Positions 1 to 9,382 of a DNA stretch of 33,632 bases are shown here, one piece after another; positions within the stretch are counted from its first letter, which is position 1, and each line of letters starts with the position of its first letter. Under the pieces are notes generated by a model. It did not search any database. It was not told the origin of the DNA and was given only the letters and a program-made list of their open reading frames with translations. This DNA is from Methanomassiliicoccus sp. (GTDB lineage Archaea; Thermoplasmatota; Thermoplasmata; Methanomassiliicoccales; UBA472): the NCBI GenBank assembly GCA_004525545.1, contig SPCU01000007.1, positions 1 to 33,632 of the forward strand, read 5' to 3'. The position numbers and the translations under genes were made by a program.

Positions 1-311
1 AACACAGACGTTCATGGTCCAGGTATCGATCGAACACGAGGATCGATACGATGGTGGCATCCCCCATCAGGCGAATCGAATCGGTGAACAGATCGAGAGA
101 GGAGGCCGGCTGGCGTTGCACCGACCCCGATTTCTTTACCGATTATAATGATTCGCCCATCATCGCGGTTAGCTCAAGATCCCTATGCGAGCAATTATCC
201 GATGAGATAAAAAAAGAATTTTTGGGTCGTTGCACGCGTTCGCCGCACCATCAGGTGTGTCTAGATCTTCAAGCTAACCTTGAAGGTCAGGACGTTTCTT
301 GGTTCGAAAAT

Positions 312-794
312 TCACTTCTTCAGCGAGGCCATGGTCTGCTGCGCGAACTGTCTCGCCTCTTCCTTGCCCGTGACGGTCAACGGCCCCTTCAGTCCGGTGA
401 CGCCTATGTGCAGCACGGCGTTCTGGACGTTGAGACCCTCGCTCTTGGCCAAGTCCCTTAGCTTGGGAGATGCTCCCCTGACGGCCCACTTGCCCATGCT
501 CCTCTCGGCCATGTCCTCAGGTACGCCCATCATGGTGTCGAACATGATGATCGGTTGCTCCTTCCAGCCATGGGTCTTCAAGCCCTTGACGAAGTTCTTG
601 GCCGCAGGGGTCATCTTGAACATACGTGTAGGAGAGCCGAGGAACATGATGTCCCCGTTCAGAGCGGGCTTGGCGTTCTCTCTCAAACTTACCAAGGCGA
701 TCTCGTTCCCATCGGCCTTTATCTGATCAGCGATCGCTTCAGCCACTTGCTTGGTGTTACCGTACACGCTATCATAAACGACAATGCATTTCAT
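312..794 (-). CDS. Flavodoxin family protein
   Basis: N-terminal FMN phosphate loop 'VVYDSVYGNTKQVAEAIA' and typical flavodoxin length (160 aa). Confidence 0.9.
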   Translation of the reverse strand: MKCIVVYDSVYGNTKQVAEAIADQIKADGNEIALVSLRENAKPALNGDIMFLGSPTRMFKMTPAAKNFVKGLKTHGWKEQPIIMFDTMMGVPEDMAERSMGKWAVRGASPKLRDLAKSEGLNVQNAVLHIGVTGLKGPLTVTGKEEARQFAQQTMASLKK

Positions 795-937
795 GGAACG
801 ATCTCATTTATTTCTATACATAGGATTCGATATTGGAATATCTAAATCGTTTCCCGTATGTTTATATCGGTCATCTGAACGAATCGCGATAATAATTCCC
901 CCCCCGACATTAAGGAATATTTCTTACACAAATGCCG

Positions 938-1141
938 TTATGCCATCCATAATTCTTCTGAAACGATTATCTTGTTATCGTCCAGTCTTATTATATCGAC
1001 GAAAATATATTTTCCCTTCGGAACTCCTATCTCCTTCAACTTTTTCTTGACCTCTCTCTTGGAATCCTCATTGTTCTCGCATTCAAGGGTACCTTGATAT
1101 ATTTCTCCAGCCCAATTTAATTTATATTCATATTTGAACAT
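938..1141 (-). CDS. Small hypothetical protein
   Basis: 67-aa ORF with protein-like composition in an otherwise empty interval; no recognised family. Confidence 0.4.
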   Translation of the reverse strand: MFKYEYKLNWAGEIYQGTLECENNEDSKREVKKKLKEIGVPKGKYIFVDIIRLDDNKIIVSEELWMA

Positions 1142-1417
1142 TCGATCAACTCTGTCAACGTAACATCACGAATGGGCTATTTTCAGATTTATTTCATTGC
1201 ATTAGATGTTCCAGGACATCTTCATTTTGGAAGGGTTCGGATCCTACAGTTCTATTCGTGTTGAAACGCTCCTCATTTATCTCCCACTCAACCGAAAATG
1301 CTATTCCGTTGGATGTTTAGTGATCGTCCGGTTGACGTACTATCACCGAAGGCCGGTGGGACATGTATTGGGAACTCTTCATCATCCTTATGTATCGTGC
1401 AGTTTAATTCGATAATC

Positions 1418-2365
1418 ATGCCCGAAATGACCTATTTTCGGTTGGTCCATCGAGCCATCGATCTCTATAATGAAGGTAAATTGGAGGAGGCCCTCCACCT
1501 GATCGAGAAGTTTGGGGATGTGGTAGAAGGCAATAGGGCACAAATACTCAACTTCAAGTGCTGCATCGCCAGCAGATTGGGACGAACGGAAATGGCCATG
1601 AATATCATGCGCGAGGCCATCGTCGGCACTGAATATTGGTATCCTTACGAATATCTGTTGCAGGATAATGATCTGAAGAGCATCCGGGACCAAAAGGAAT
1701 TCACTGACCTGGCCGAGATCTGTAGAGAACGCGAGATCATAGCAAGGAAAGAGGTCCGGGCGGAGTTAAAACTTATAATGCCGCTGGAAAGATCATTTAC
1801 GCAAAGCCCCTGGCTCATAGCACTACACGGAAACGGGGACAGCGTTGCACTAACGGAGAAGAACTGGCATTCATTGTTATTACAAGGTTATTCGCTGGCC
1901 TTCCCGCAATCGTCCCAGATCACATCCCATGAGACGTACACATGGAACGACCTTGAAAAAGGTCTTATGGAGATCAACAGCCATCTAAATGATCTTGAGA
2001 AAGAGCACGACATCACGGGAGGTGGGTGGGTCCTATCCGGATTCTCCGGAGGGGCCAGATTAGCACTTTATTCTGTATTGTACGGAGATCTCCATCCCAA
2101 AGGGCTCATACTCATCGCCCCCTATTTGCCGGAAATAAAAGAATGGGAGGGGATGGTCCGAAATCTTACCCGAAAAGGGTTAAAAATATGCGTTCTCTGC
2201 GGGGATCAGGACTCGATCTCATTCGAAGCCGGAAAGGAAGTTAAAAGGATTCTGGATGAGATAGGTATCCCAACGATGCTACAGGTCGTCGAGGGTCTGG
2301 ATCACGACTTCCCCGATGATTTCGCGCAGCGTTTGTCGGAGATGCTCGAGTTCATCCATAATTGA
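1418..2365 (+). CDS. Alpha/beta hydrolase (esterase-like) with TPR-like N-terminal region
   Basis: Nucleophile elbow 'SGFSGGARLA', 'LIALHGNG', C-terminal 'GLDHDFP'; N-terminal helical repeat 'AIDLYNEGKLEEALHLIEKF'. In-frame ATG at 1418 preferred over 1298. Confidence 0.75.
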   Translation: MPEMTYFRLVHRAIDLYNEGKLEEALHLIEKFGDVVEGNRAQILNFKCCIASRLGRTEMAMNIMREAIVGTEYWYPYEYLLQDNDLKSIRDQKEFTDLAEICREREIIARKEVRAELKLIMPLERSFTQSPWLIALHGNGDSVALTEKNWHSLLLQGYSLAFPQSSQITSHETYTWNDLEKGLMEINSHLNDLEKEHDITGGGWVLSGFSGGARLALYSVLYGDLHPKGLILIAPYLPEIKEWEGMVRNLTRKGLKICVLCGDQDSISFEAGKEVKRILDEIGIPTMLQVVEGLDHDFPDDFAQRLSEMLEFIHN

Positions 2366-2588
2366 TGGATTCCTAATATGCTTCATGGTCAAAGGTCCGA
2401 GTTCTAAACCGTCCTTCATTGATTAATTTATACATTTATTGATAATAATATCGAGATAAATATCGTATTCTGGGGATGTTATCACTCAAAGACTACCTCG
2501 GTACATCCTCTTAAATAGTAGTGACATCATGGCAAGGTTTGTCCTGCATCCGAAAGGGTGTAGGAAAACAACAGTAGGTAGTTTAGTA

Positions 2589-2771
2589 ATGTATGGAAAC
2601 AGAGGTAATTCCGGGGGCTTCCGCCCCAGAAACGATGGGCCGCGCGAAATGAGCGATGTCGTATGCTCCGACTGCGGAGCGAAGACTCAAGTCCCTTTCA
2701 AACCGACTGAGGGCAGGCCTGTATATTGCAGGGACTGCTTCCAGAAGCACAAGCCGAAGGACAGGTTCTAA
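2589..2771 (+). CDS. CxxC-x17-CxxC zinc-ribbon small protein
   Basis: 'CSDCGAKTQVPFKPTEGRPVYCRDC' is exactly CxxC-x17-CxxC; in-frame ATG at 2589 gives MYGNRGNSGGFRPRNDGPREMSDVVCSDCG. ORF track start is 2529. Confidence 0.75.
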   Translation: MYGNRGNSGGFRPRNDGPREMSDVVCSDCGAKTQVPFKPTEGRPVYCRDCFQKHKPKDRF

Positions 2772-2792
2772 GCGTAGATATCAAACCACTTA

Positions 2793-2822
2793 GGGGCGAA
2801 GGCCCCGTTAAATTCCTTCCTG
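2793..2822 (+). terminator. Hairpin followed by T-rich tract
   Basis: GGGGC-GAAG-GCCCC stem at 2793-2806 just after the CxxC gene. Confidence 0.45.
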
Positions 2823-3133
2823 ATATCTCGCAGGACAATATTTTATGGAACGATATGGAGATCAAACTGTGACTCCGTGTCCTTTGATAATTTTCTAATG
2901 TTCGGTCTCTTGATTCCTTTCTCTTATGGTTCCTCTCGTTAACAATGTGAACATATTTTTTAGACGGTCAGTAAAGTGGACCGATGTTCAGGGTAGGTTT
3001 ACATTCTGATTTGGGCGGTTCGAACCTCTCACGTGTTTTTTGTTTCAAGGTTGTACTAAATCCATATTAGTTTATCTCATGTTTTTTATAATATCATTAT
3101 CAATAAAGAGAATAATTAATAAATATATGTTCA

Positions 3134-6100
3134 TTGAATATTAAACAGGTAATATCGAGGGGATCAAACATGGAATGCACTAAGGGATCACTAACATGCG
3201 CATTGATCGCAGCGATTATGTTGATATCCGTCGTTCCGGCGCTCGCACCGGGGGCGGCAGGGGCGGGACCGCTTCCCGCCTGGAGCACTTATACGATCTA
3301 TAGTGTGGATGACGTAGGGAAATATTCCTCCATTGGACTGGATTCCAACGATTTCGTGCACATCAGTTACCACGACTCGACAAACGGCTATCTGATGTAC
3401 ACGACCAATAGGAGCGGCGTCTGGACCAACATCGCTCTGGAGACGGGGGCATACGCCGGGCAGGAAACGTCCCTGGCCGTCGATGCCAATGATCACGTCC
3501 ACATGGCCTATTACAACTACCCGAACAGCAATCTCAAGTACGCCACCAACGAAGGCGGGGGCTGGGTCAAGACCGGCATAGACACCGCCGGGGACGTGGG
3601 GCGGTTCGCCTCCCTAGCCCTTGATTCGATCGGCAACGCTCACATCAGTTATTATGACTCCACGAACGGTGACCTCAAGTACGCCACCAACTCCGGTGGT
3701 AGCTGGGTCGTGTCCGTCGTCGACAGTATCAACGACGTGGGCTGGTACTCCTCCATTGCGGTGGACCATAACGACGTCGTTCACATCGCCTATTACGATA
3801 ACACCAACGGGGACCTGCGCTACGCGACCAATCCAGGCGGCGTTTGGACCACTACGTCCATAGACACCGCAGGGACGGTAGGCGTGTATTCCTCCATTGG
3901 TGTGGATTCCTTGAACAAAGTGCACATCTGCTACTGGGACGCCATGACCGGATTCCTCAAGTACGCCACCAACGAAGAGATCGCTTGGAGCATCGAGCTG
4001 ATCAGCGACACGGCCATCAACGGGATCTATACCGATCTCATCGTGGACGAGAACGATGTAGTGCACATGGTGTTCTACGATTCACTGAACGGGGACATCT
4101 GGTATGCCAATGATGCTTGGGACGGATGGACCCTCGGAGCGGTGGACACCACTGGCAACGTGGGCCGATATCCCTCCTTGGCCATCGATTCCCTGAACAA
4201 CGCCCACGTCACCTACTACGATGTCACCAACATGAACCTGAGATACGCGCACCAGGTATTGGTGGCGCCGACCATCCCCCTGGGGCTCATGGCGGCCGCC
4301 GGGGACGACCAGGTCACCCTGAGCTGGACCGAGCCGACATGGGACGGTGGATCTCCCATCACCGGGTATAAGGTATACCGCGGAAGCGAAAGCGGTGCGG
4401 AGACCTTGCTGACCACCGTCGGCGACGTTAGATGGTACGAGGATACCACGGTGGTCAACGGGGAGACCTACTGGTACTACGTGGTGGCAGTGAACGCCAT
4501 CGGCGAGAGCACCGAGTCCAACGAGGTCTCGGTCATACCAATGGCCTCTCCCGCGCAACCTATGGATCTGCAGATCATCCCTGGCAACGGCCAGGCCATG
4601 CTCACCTGGGACGCGCCCACCGATGATGGCGGTTCAACGGTGCAGTATTATGTCCTGTATCGCGGTCAGATCATTGGCGGGGAGACGCCCCTGTTGGCCG
4701 TCTACGGGTCAACATCCTTCCTGGACGCGGGATTGATCAATGGGGTCACCTACTGGTATTACATCACCGCTGTCAACGCGGTCGGGGAAGGGGCCGCGTC
4801 CAACGAAGTGTCGGCCGTCCCGATGACCCAGGCCTCCTCTCCAACTGACCTGCAGGCGATCGCGGGCTTGGACGACATCGGCCTAAGCTGGTCGCCTCCC
4901 GCATCCACAGGCGGTTCGGTCATAACCAACTACGAGATATATCGGGGTGTGACCAGCGGCAACGAGTCGCCACTGATCACCATGGGCAACGCCACCACCT
5001 ATCTAGACCCAACGGTTGAGTCAGGGGTGAGTTACTACTATTATGTCACCGCGGTGAACGGTGCTGGTGAAAGCGTTGCATCCAATGAAGCGTCGTCGGT
5101 GATCGTGATTCCCCCGTCCTCACCATTGTCCTTGATGGCAATGGCCAGTGACAGATCGGTATCACTGACCTGGTCCGCTCCGTCGCTGGACGGAGGTTCC
5201 GCGGTGACCGGATATGAAGTACATCGCGGTAATGCTAGCGGTGGGGAAACGTATCTGACCACGGTCAGCGGCACGAACTACACCGATACCGGATTGGAAA
5301 ACGGCACGGAGCTCTTCTATGTTGTCAAGGCCGTCAATACTGCGGGTACGGGCTCTGCATCCAATGAGGTATCTGCGATCCCGGCAGCCGTCCCTTCCGC
5401 GCCATATGACCTGCAGGCTTCAGCCGGCCCTTCGAGCATAACCCTCACTTGGACCGCCCCGACGGACGACGGTGGGTCACCCGTCATCGGCTACATGGTC
5501 TACCGCAATGAGGAGTCCGGCGGAGAGGAACTGCTGGCGACCATCGGTGCGGTCACCATATATCAGGATGACACGGCGCAGGTCGGACAGGAATATTGGT
5601 ACTACGTCAGAGCGGTCAACGTCCTGGGCGAGGGGCCCGCCTCCAACGAGGCCACCACCATCATCCTGCTGGTCCCCTCTGCGCCTCTAGGATTACAGGC
5701 GGTCGCCGGAGATACCATGGTGTTCCTGAGCTGGACCTCCCCGTCGGAGGATGGAGGCACGGTCATCACAGGATACGAGATCTTCCGTGGCAACGTCAGC
5801 GGGGAGGAGACTTATCTCACCACCGTCACTAGCACGAACCATACCGACAGCGAGGTGCAGAATGGAGTCACCTACTTCTATTATGTCGTGGCCATGAATT
5901 CCGAAGGGGCTGGGGTGGCTTCCAACGAGATCACCGCCATGCCCATGGCCGTTCCCTCGAACGACTCGGTGCTGATCGCGGTAGCCGGGGACTCCCAGAT
6001 CGAACTGGCCTGGACCGCTCCGTCCGACGAAGGTGGCGTGCCTATCTTAAGTTATGTCATTTACCGTGGAACGGAGGAAGGCAGCGAGGAGTTCCTGGTC

Positions 6101-7219
6101 GGGACAGGGGACGTCCTGAGCTTCATCGACGCTGGGTTGTCCAACGGCCAGACCTACTGGTACTATGTCACCGCGGTCAACCAGGCCGGGGAGGGTCCCG
6201 CTTCCAACGAGATCTCTGCGACCCCGTCAAGCGTGCCTGGCGCACCCCGGTCCATGCAGGCGTTGGCTGGAGCGTCGGTCATCACCCTGACCTGGCTGGC
6301 CCCGGAGAACGACGGGGGCTCCCAGATAACCAACTATCAGGTGTATCGGGGCATGCCAGGGGAGGAGGTTCTACTGAGCACCGTGGGCAGTGTTCTGACC
6401 TATGCCGACTCCGCCGTAGAGGTGGGGCAGGAATACTGGTACTCCGTGGTGGCGGTCAACTCCGCAGGTGCGGGAGCCATGTCCGAAAGTGCCTCGGCGA
6501 TCATATTAGGCACGCCTTCCGCACCGCTCGGCCTGGAGGCCATCAGAGGACAGGACTTCGCGGTCCTGACATGGGAAGCCCCAATGGACGACGGAGGATC
6601 GCCCATCGTACTTTACTCCATCTACCGGGGTACGGAAAGCGGCGGGGAGGAGCTCCTGGTACATGTGGGCGATGTGCTGAGCTTCATGGACATTGAGGTG
6701 TCAGCCGGTTCCACTTACTGGTACTATGTCACCGCCAACAACTCTGCTGGTGAGGGCGAGGTCTCCTCGGAAGCGAGCGTCTCGCTGCAGTCGGTCGCCT
6801 CCGCCCCGAGCGACCTGGTCGCCGTGCCTGGCGATGGGATTGTCCTGCTGAACTGGACCACCCCGTCCGACGATGGCGGCGTTCCGATAACCGGCTACAA
6901 GGTGTTCCGGGTGAACGAGAGCGGCGAAGCGGTTCTGGTGGCCACCGTAACCAGCGCAGGTTACATGGACGAGGGATTGATCAATGGGGAGGCTTACGCG
7001 TACTTTGTGGTTGCGACCGACGCCATCGGCGACGGCGCTCCCTCCGAACCGGTCATCACCACCCCACAAGCCCCCGAGGAGGATCAGTTCGATTGGGTCC
7101 TATGGCTGCACATAATCCTTCTGATCGTCGCGCTGGTCCTTCTGACCTACTACTATGTGAAGCGCAAGAAGGAGGAGGACGAGGGATCGGAGAAGGAGGG
7201 AGGGGAGAAGGTCCAATAA
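3134..7219 (+). CDS. Secreted/surface-anchored protein: 7 propeller-like repeats, 10 fibronectin type III domains, C-terminal TM anchor
   Basis: Signal-like N-terminus 'ALIAAIMLISVVPALAPGAAGA'; seven ~47-aa repeats 'YSSIAVDxNDxVHIxYYDxxNGxLxYAT'; ten ~94-aa repeats 'PSAPxxLxAxAGxxxxxLxWTxPxxDGG...YWYYVxAVNxxGEGxxSNE'; C-terminal 'WVLWLHIILLIVALVLLTYYYVKRKKEEDE'. Confidence 0.93.
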   Translation: MNIKQVISRGSNMECTKGSLTCALIAAIMLISVVPALAPGAAGAGPLPAWSTYTIYSVDDVGKYSSIGLDSNDFVHISYHDSTNGYLMYTTNRSGVWTNIALETGAYAGQETSLAVDANDHVHMAYYNYPNSNLKYATNEGGGWVKTGIDTAGDVGRFASLALDSIGNAHISYYDSTNGDLKYATNSGGSWVVSVVDSINDVGWYSSIAVDHNDVVHIAYYDNTNGDLRYATNPGGVWTTTSIDTAGTVGVYSSIGVDSLNKVHICYWDAMTGFLKYATNEEIAWSIELISDTAINGIYTDLIVDENDVVHMVFYDSLNGDIWYANDAWDGWTLGAVDTTGNVGRYPSLAIDSLNNAHVTYYDVTNMNLRYAHQVLVAPTIPLGLMAAAGDDQVTLSWTEPTWDGGSPITGYKVYRGSESGAETLLTTVGDVRWYEDTTVVNGETYWYYVVAVNAIGESTESNEVSVIPMASPAQPMDLQIIPGNGQAMLTWDAPTDDGGSTVQYYVLYRGQIIGGETPLLAVYGSTSFLDAGLINGVTYWYYITAVNAVGEGAASNEVSAVPMTQASSPTDLQAIAGLDDIGLSWSPPASTGGSVITNYEIYRGVTSGNESPLITMGNATTYLDPTVESGVSYYYYVTAVNGAGESVASNEASSVIVIPPSSPLSLMAMASDRSVSLTWSAPSLDGGSAVTGYEVHRGNASGGETYLTTVSGTNYTDTGLENGTELFYVVKAVNTAGTGSASNEVSAIPAAVPSAPYDLQASAGPSSITLTWTAPTDDGGSPVIGYMVYRNEESGGEELLATIGAVTIYQDDTAQVGQEYWYYVRAVNVLGEGPASNEATTIILLVPSAPLGLQAVAGDTMVFLSWTSPSEDGGTVITGYEIFRGNVSGEETYLTTVTSTNHTDSEVQNGVTYFYYVVAMNSEGAGVASNEITAMPMAVPSNDSVLIAVAGDSQIELAWTAPSDEGGVPILSYVIYRGTEEGSEEFLVGTGDVLSFIDAGLSNGQTYWYYVTAVNQAGEGPASNEISATPSSVPGAPRSMQALAGASVITLTWLAPENDGGSQITNYQVYRGMPGEEVLLSTVGSVLTYADSAVEVGQEYWYSVVAVNSAGAGAMSESASAIILGTPSAPLGLEAIRGQDFAVLTWEAPMDDGGSPIVLYSIYRGTESGGEELLVHVGDVLSFMDIEVSAGSTYWYYVTANNSAGEGEVSSEASVSLQSVASAPSDLVAVPGDGIVLLNWTTPSDDGGVPITGYKVFRVNESGEAVLVATVTSAGYMDEGLINGEAYAYFVVATDAIGDGAPSEPVITTPQAPEEDQFDWVLWLHIILLIVALVLLTYYYVKRKKEEDEGSEKEGGEKVQ

Positions 7220-7317
7220 TCGATCAGGTGCGAACGGGGGTCCCTTACCGATGGCCCCCCTTTTCCAACCCCTTTTCATTTTACCTTTTTATCACGGAAC
7301 AGGTGCCATATTTCAAT

Positions 7318-8589
7318 TTAACATAATTGATCACGCTCGAAGAAGACCGGTCTCTCCTTGATCGTCCACCATGTCTGCAACATGATCCCCCATCCAATAA
7401 GACTGAGGACCATGCCGAGCGCCCATACCCACGGGCCGTCGAACAAGGGGGCCATCCCGTTCCCGGTAACGGTGACGGAAAGGAACAGGGGCACTATCAT
7501 GGCGAAAAGCCGCAGCATGACCTTCCGGTCCTCCAACCCCCACATCATCAGCAGGGCGGCGGGCATGACGAAGTACACGAGCAGGATCTTTGGATAGAAA
7601 AGGAAGAACACCATCATCACCAGCGTTGCCCCCTGCCAGAGCGAAAGCTTTGTTTTGTAAGCGAGAAGGGTGGCGCCCCCCACTCCTGATAAGGTAAAGG
7701 CCACCCCGGCCCAGCCTGGAAGTCCCAATCCCAGTGCGTTCAGGTAATGCCAGGGACTGATAGATGAACCACCGGTCGGGGAGTCCGGGTTTCCCAGGAG
7801 GTAATAGCTGAAGGAAGGCAGTTGGTCTGGGAACAGTATCACCAAAGGCAGCAGGATCAGCATTGCCAGTCCTGCAAAGCCGATCAAGATGGCCACACGG
7901 TTCCTCCGGTCCGAATGAAGGAACATCCAGGGGACCAGCAGTACATTGAACATCTTGGTGAGGACGCCTACCAAGGAGGTGACGCCAGATGACCATCCCC
8001 TCTCCAGGTGCAGCAGGACCAGCGGCAGCAGGAAAAGGAAAGTGGTGACCGCTTCGTCCTGAACGCCGATACCGAACTCCATCAGACTGAGCGGATATGC
8101 CAAGTACGCCATGCCGGCCATCATGGCCATCCGCTCGTCATGTCGGCGTAATCCCAGATACAGCGTCAGTGATGTCAATATCGAGAAGACGGCGAAGTAT
8201 AGCTGATAAGCAAGCGCCGAGCCTCCAACAAGCTGAGGCAGAACGAAAATGTACATGATGAGCGGCGGTGATTCCGAGTAGAAATCAACGTACGGTATCT
8301 TACCGTCGAGAATGGACTCCGCCCGTAAGCGGTAGAAGTCCAGGTCGGTAGGCTCACTGAGCACGTTGCCGAAGAACGGTCGTAATACCAGTGCATCAAG
8401 GGCTATGGTCATGCCGTAGAGCAGACATCCGATCAGGATGAGCGCCATGATCCGATGTCGCAGGTCCCCGGTCATGGTCCAATCGACCAATCCTCTGACC
8501 TTCGCCATACCGGCATCGACGAGAGTGCCGGAGGTCATATCAGTGTCTCCGAACGACTCAGCTCTTTCACCATGTCCTTCCCCGCTCAA
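7318..8589 (-). CDS. Polytopic membrane protein, GT-C/DUF2029-type glycosyltransferase-like
   Basis: Many hydrophobic segments; 'DLDFYRLRAESILDGKIPYVDFYSESPPLIMYIF' resembles GT-C mannosyltransferase first loops. Confidence 0.7.
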   Translation of the reverse strand: MSGEGHGERAESFGDTDMTSGTLVDAGMAKVRGLVDWTMTGDLRHRIMALILIGCLLYGMTIALDALVLRPFFGNVLSEPTDLDFYRLRAESILDGKIPYVDFYSESPPLIMYIFVLPQLVGGSALAYQLYFAVFSILTSLTLYLGLRRHDERMAMMAGMAYLAYPLSLMEFGIGVQDEAVTTFLFLLPLVLLHLERGWSSGVTSLVGVLTKMFNVLLVPWMFLHSDRRNRVAILIGFAGLAMLILLPLVILFPDQLPSFSYYLLGNPDSPTGGSSISPWHYLNALGLGLPGWAGVAFTLSGVGGATLLAYKTKLSLWQGATLVMMVFFLFYPKILLVYFVMPAALLMMWGLEDRKVMLRLFAMIVPLFLSVTVTGNGMAPLFDGPWVWALGMVLSLIGWGIMLQTWWTIKERPVFFERDQLC

Positions 8590-8695
8590 TGAATTACCGC
8601 CTACATGAGATTTTCAAATATATGATATAACGGCCAGACGGGATTGTTCATACTTATCGTTCACCCACTTTCAACGATCTTGCTCGATATGGTAA

Positions 8696-8723
8696 ATACA
8701 CCCGTGTCGCTAGGGGGTGTATG
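8696..8723 (+). promoter_or_regulatory. RNA hairpin burying RBS and start codon of a small ORF
   Basis: ATACACCC (8696-8703) and GGGTGTAT (8715-8722), perfect 8-bp stem; the 3' arm includes GGGGGTG and the AT of ATG(8721). Confidence 0.45.
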
Positions 8724-8873
8724 AACCAGAACACCTACGAAGGCAGTACAGCGGTCCGATCTCAGGACGGCAGGGCGAGCGGTCCTTGCCGATCATACGC
8801 TCCGATGCCTTTCGGTATGCAGGTGAAAAGCCCCATGGACCGCAGGAAGCGGCCTATTAGAAAATTGAAATAA
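8721..8873 (+). CDS. Putative 50-aa basic microprotein
   Basis: ATG..TAA translates MNQNTYEGSTAVRSQDGRASGPCRSYAPMPFGMQVKSPMDRRKRPIRKLK; RBS-like GGGGGTG just upstream; not in supplied ORF track. Confidence 0.35.
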   Translation: MNQNTYEGSTAVRSQDGRASGPCRSYAPMPFGMQVKSPMDRRKRPIRKLK

Positions 8874-8991
8874 ACATTTTCCAGGTTTTGATCGCTGCCC
8901 GTGCGGTGGTAGAACGGGTCATCACACTTCCTTGCTAGGGCTCTCATAAGAGTGGTGGGAAATTAATATCGAGAAAATCGTTTATGGGAAC

Positions 8992-9339
8992 ATGACCCGA
9001 TTCTGGATGGACCAACCTCCGCTGTTCGTTCATCGATTGGCTCGCGGGGAGTCCTTCGAAGGGCCACGGTTCGCCACCGTGGACGAGGGGGACGAGATTA
9101 CTGTGGTATCGTCAAAGGCCGGGGAGGGAGCGGCCGGACCTTACGTGTGCATCACCATGGGCCCTTTCGATCTGGGTCTCATAGGATTACTGGCAAGGGC
9201 GTCGGCCGCCCTGATGGAGGAAAAGGTCCCTATTTTCGTTCTCTCCACTTACCGACACGATCACATACTGGTCCCGCTGGAGATGACGAGCAATGCCGTT
9301 AAAGCGTTGACCGATGCCGGCTTTTCAATAAGGAAATGA
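8992..9339 (+). CDS. ACT-domain protein (CASTOR/ACT_7-like)
   Basis: 'YVCITMGPFDLGLIGLLARASAALMEEKVPIFVLSTYRHDHILVP' ACT-like pattern. Confidence 0.75.
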   Translation: MTRFWMDQPPLFVHRLARGESFEGPRFATVDEGDEITVVSSKAGEGAAGPYVCITMGPFDLGLIGLLARASAALMEEKVPIFVLSTYRHDHILVPLEMTSNAVKALTDAGFSIRK

Positions 9340-9382
9340 GACAAGGAATATTTACCGACATTCGATTATAGGTATCTATACG

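Noticed and set aside
51-461. 136-aa plus ORF at the left edge
   Set aside because: Its second half is antisense to flavodoxin and no domain is recognisable; a short minus frame (SIRLMGDATIVSILVFDRYLDHERL) is equally possible but too short to call.
3191-7069. Many long minus-strand and alternate-frame ORFs (e.g. 3614-4066, 4082-4558, 6701-7069) inside the FN3 protein
   Set aside because: They lie antisense or out of frame to a clearly coding repeat protein; low-complexity translations are expected in GC-rich repeats.
7331-7996. 221-aa minus ORF overlapping the GT-C-like protein in another frame
   Set aside because: The membrane protein frame has coherent TM segments; this frame is Arg/Pro/Gly-rich and incoherent.
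8690-8960. Possible RNase P RNA, SRP RNA or cobalamin riboswitch
   Set aside because: I looked for their conserved core motifs on both strands and could not match them; only local hairpins are supported.
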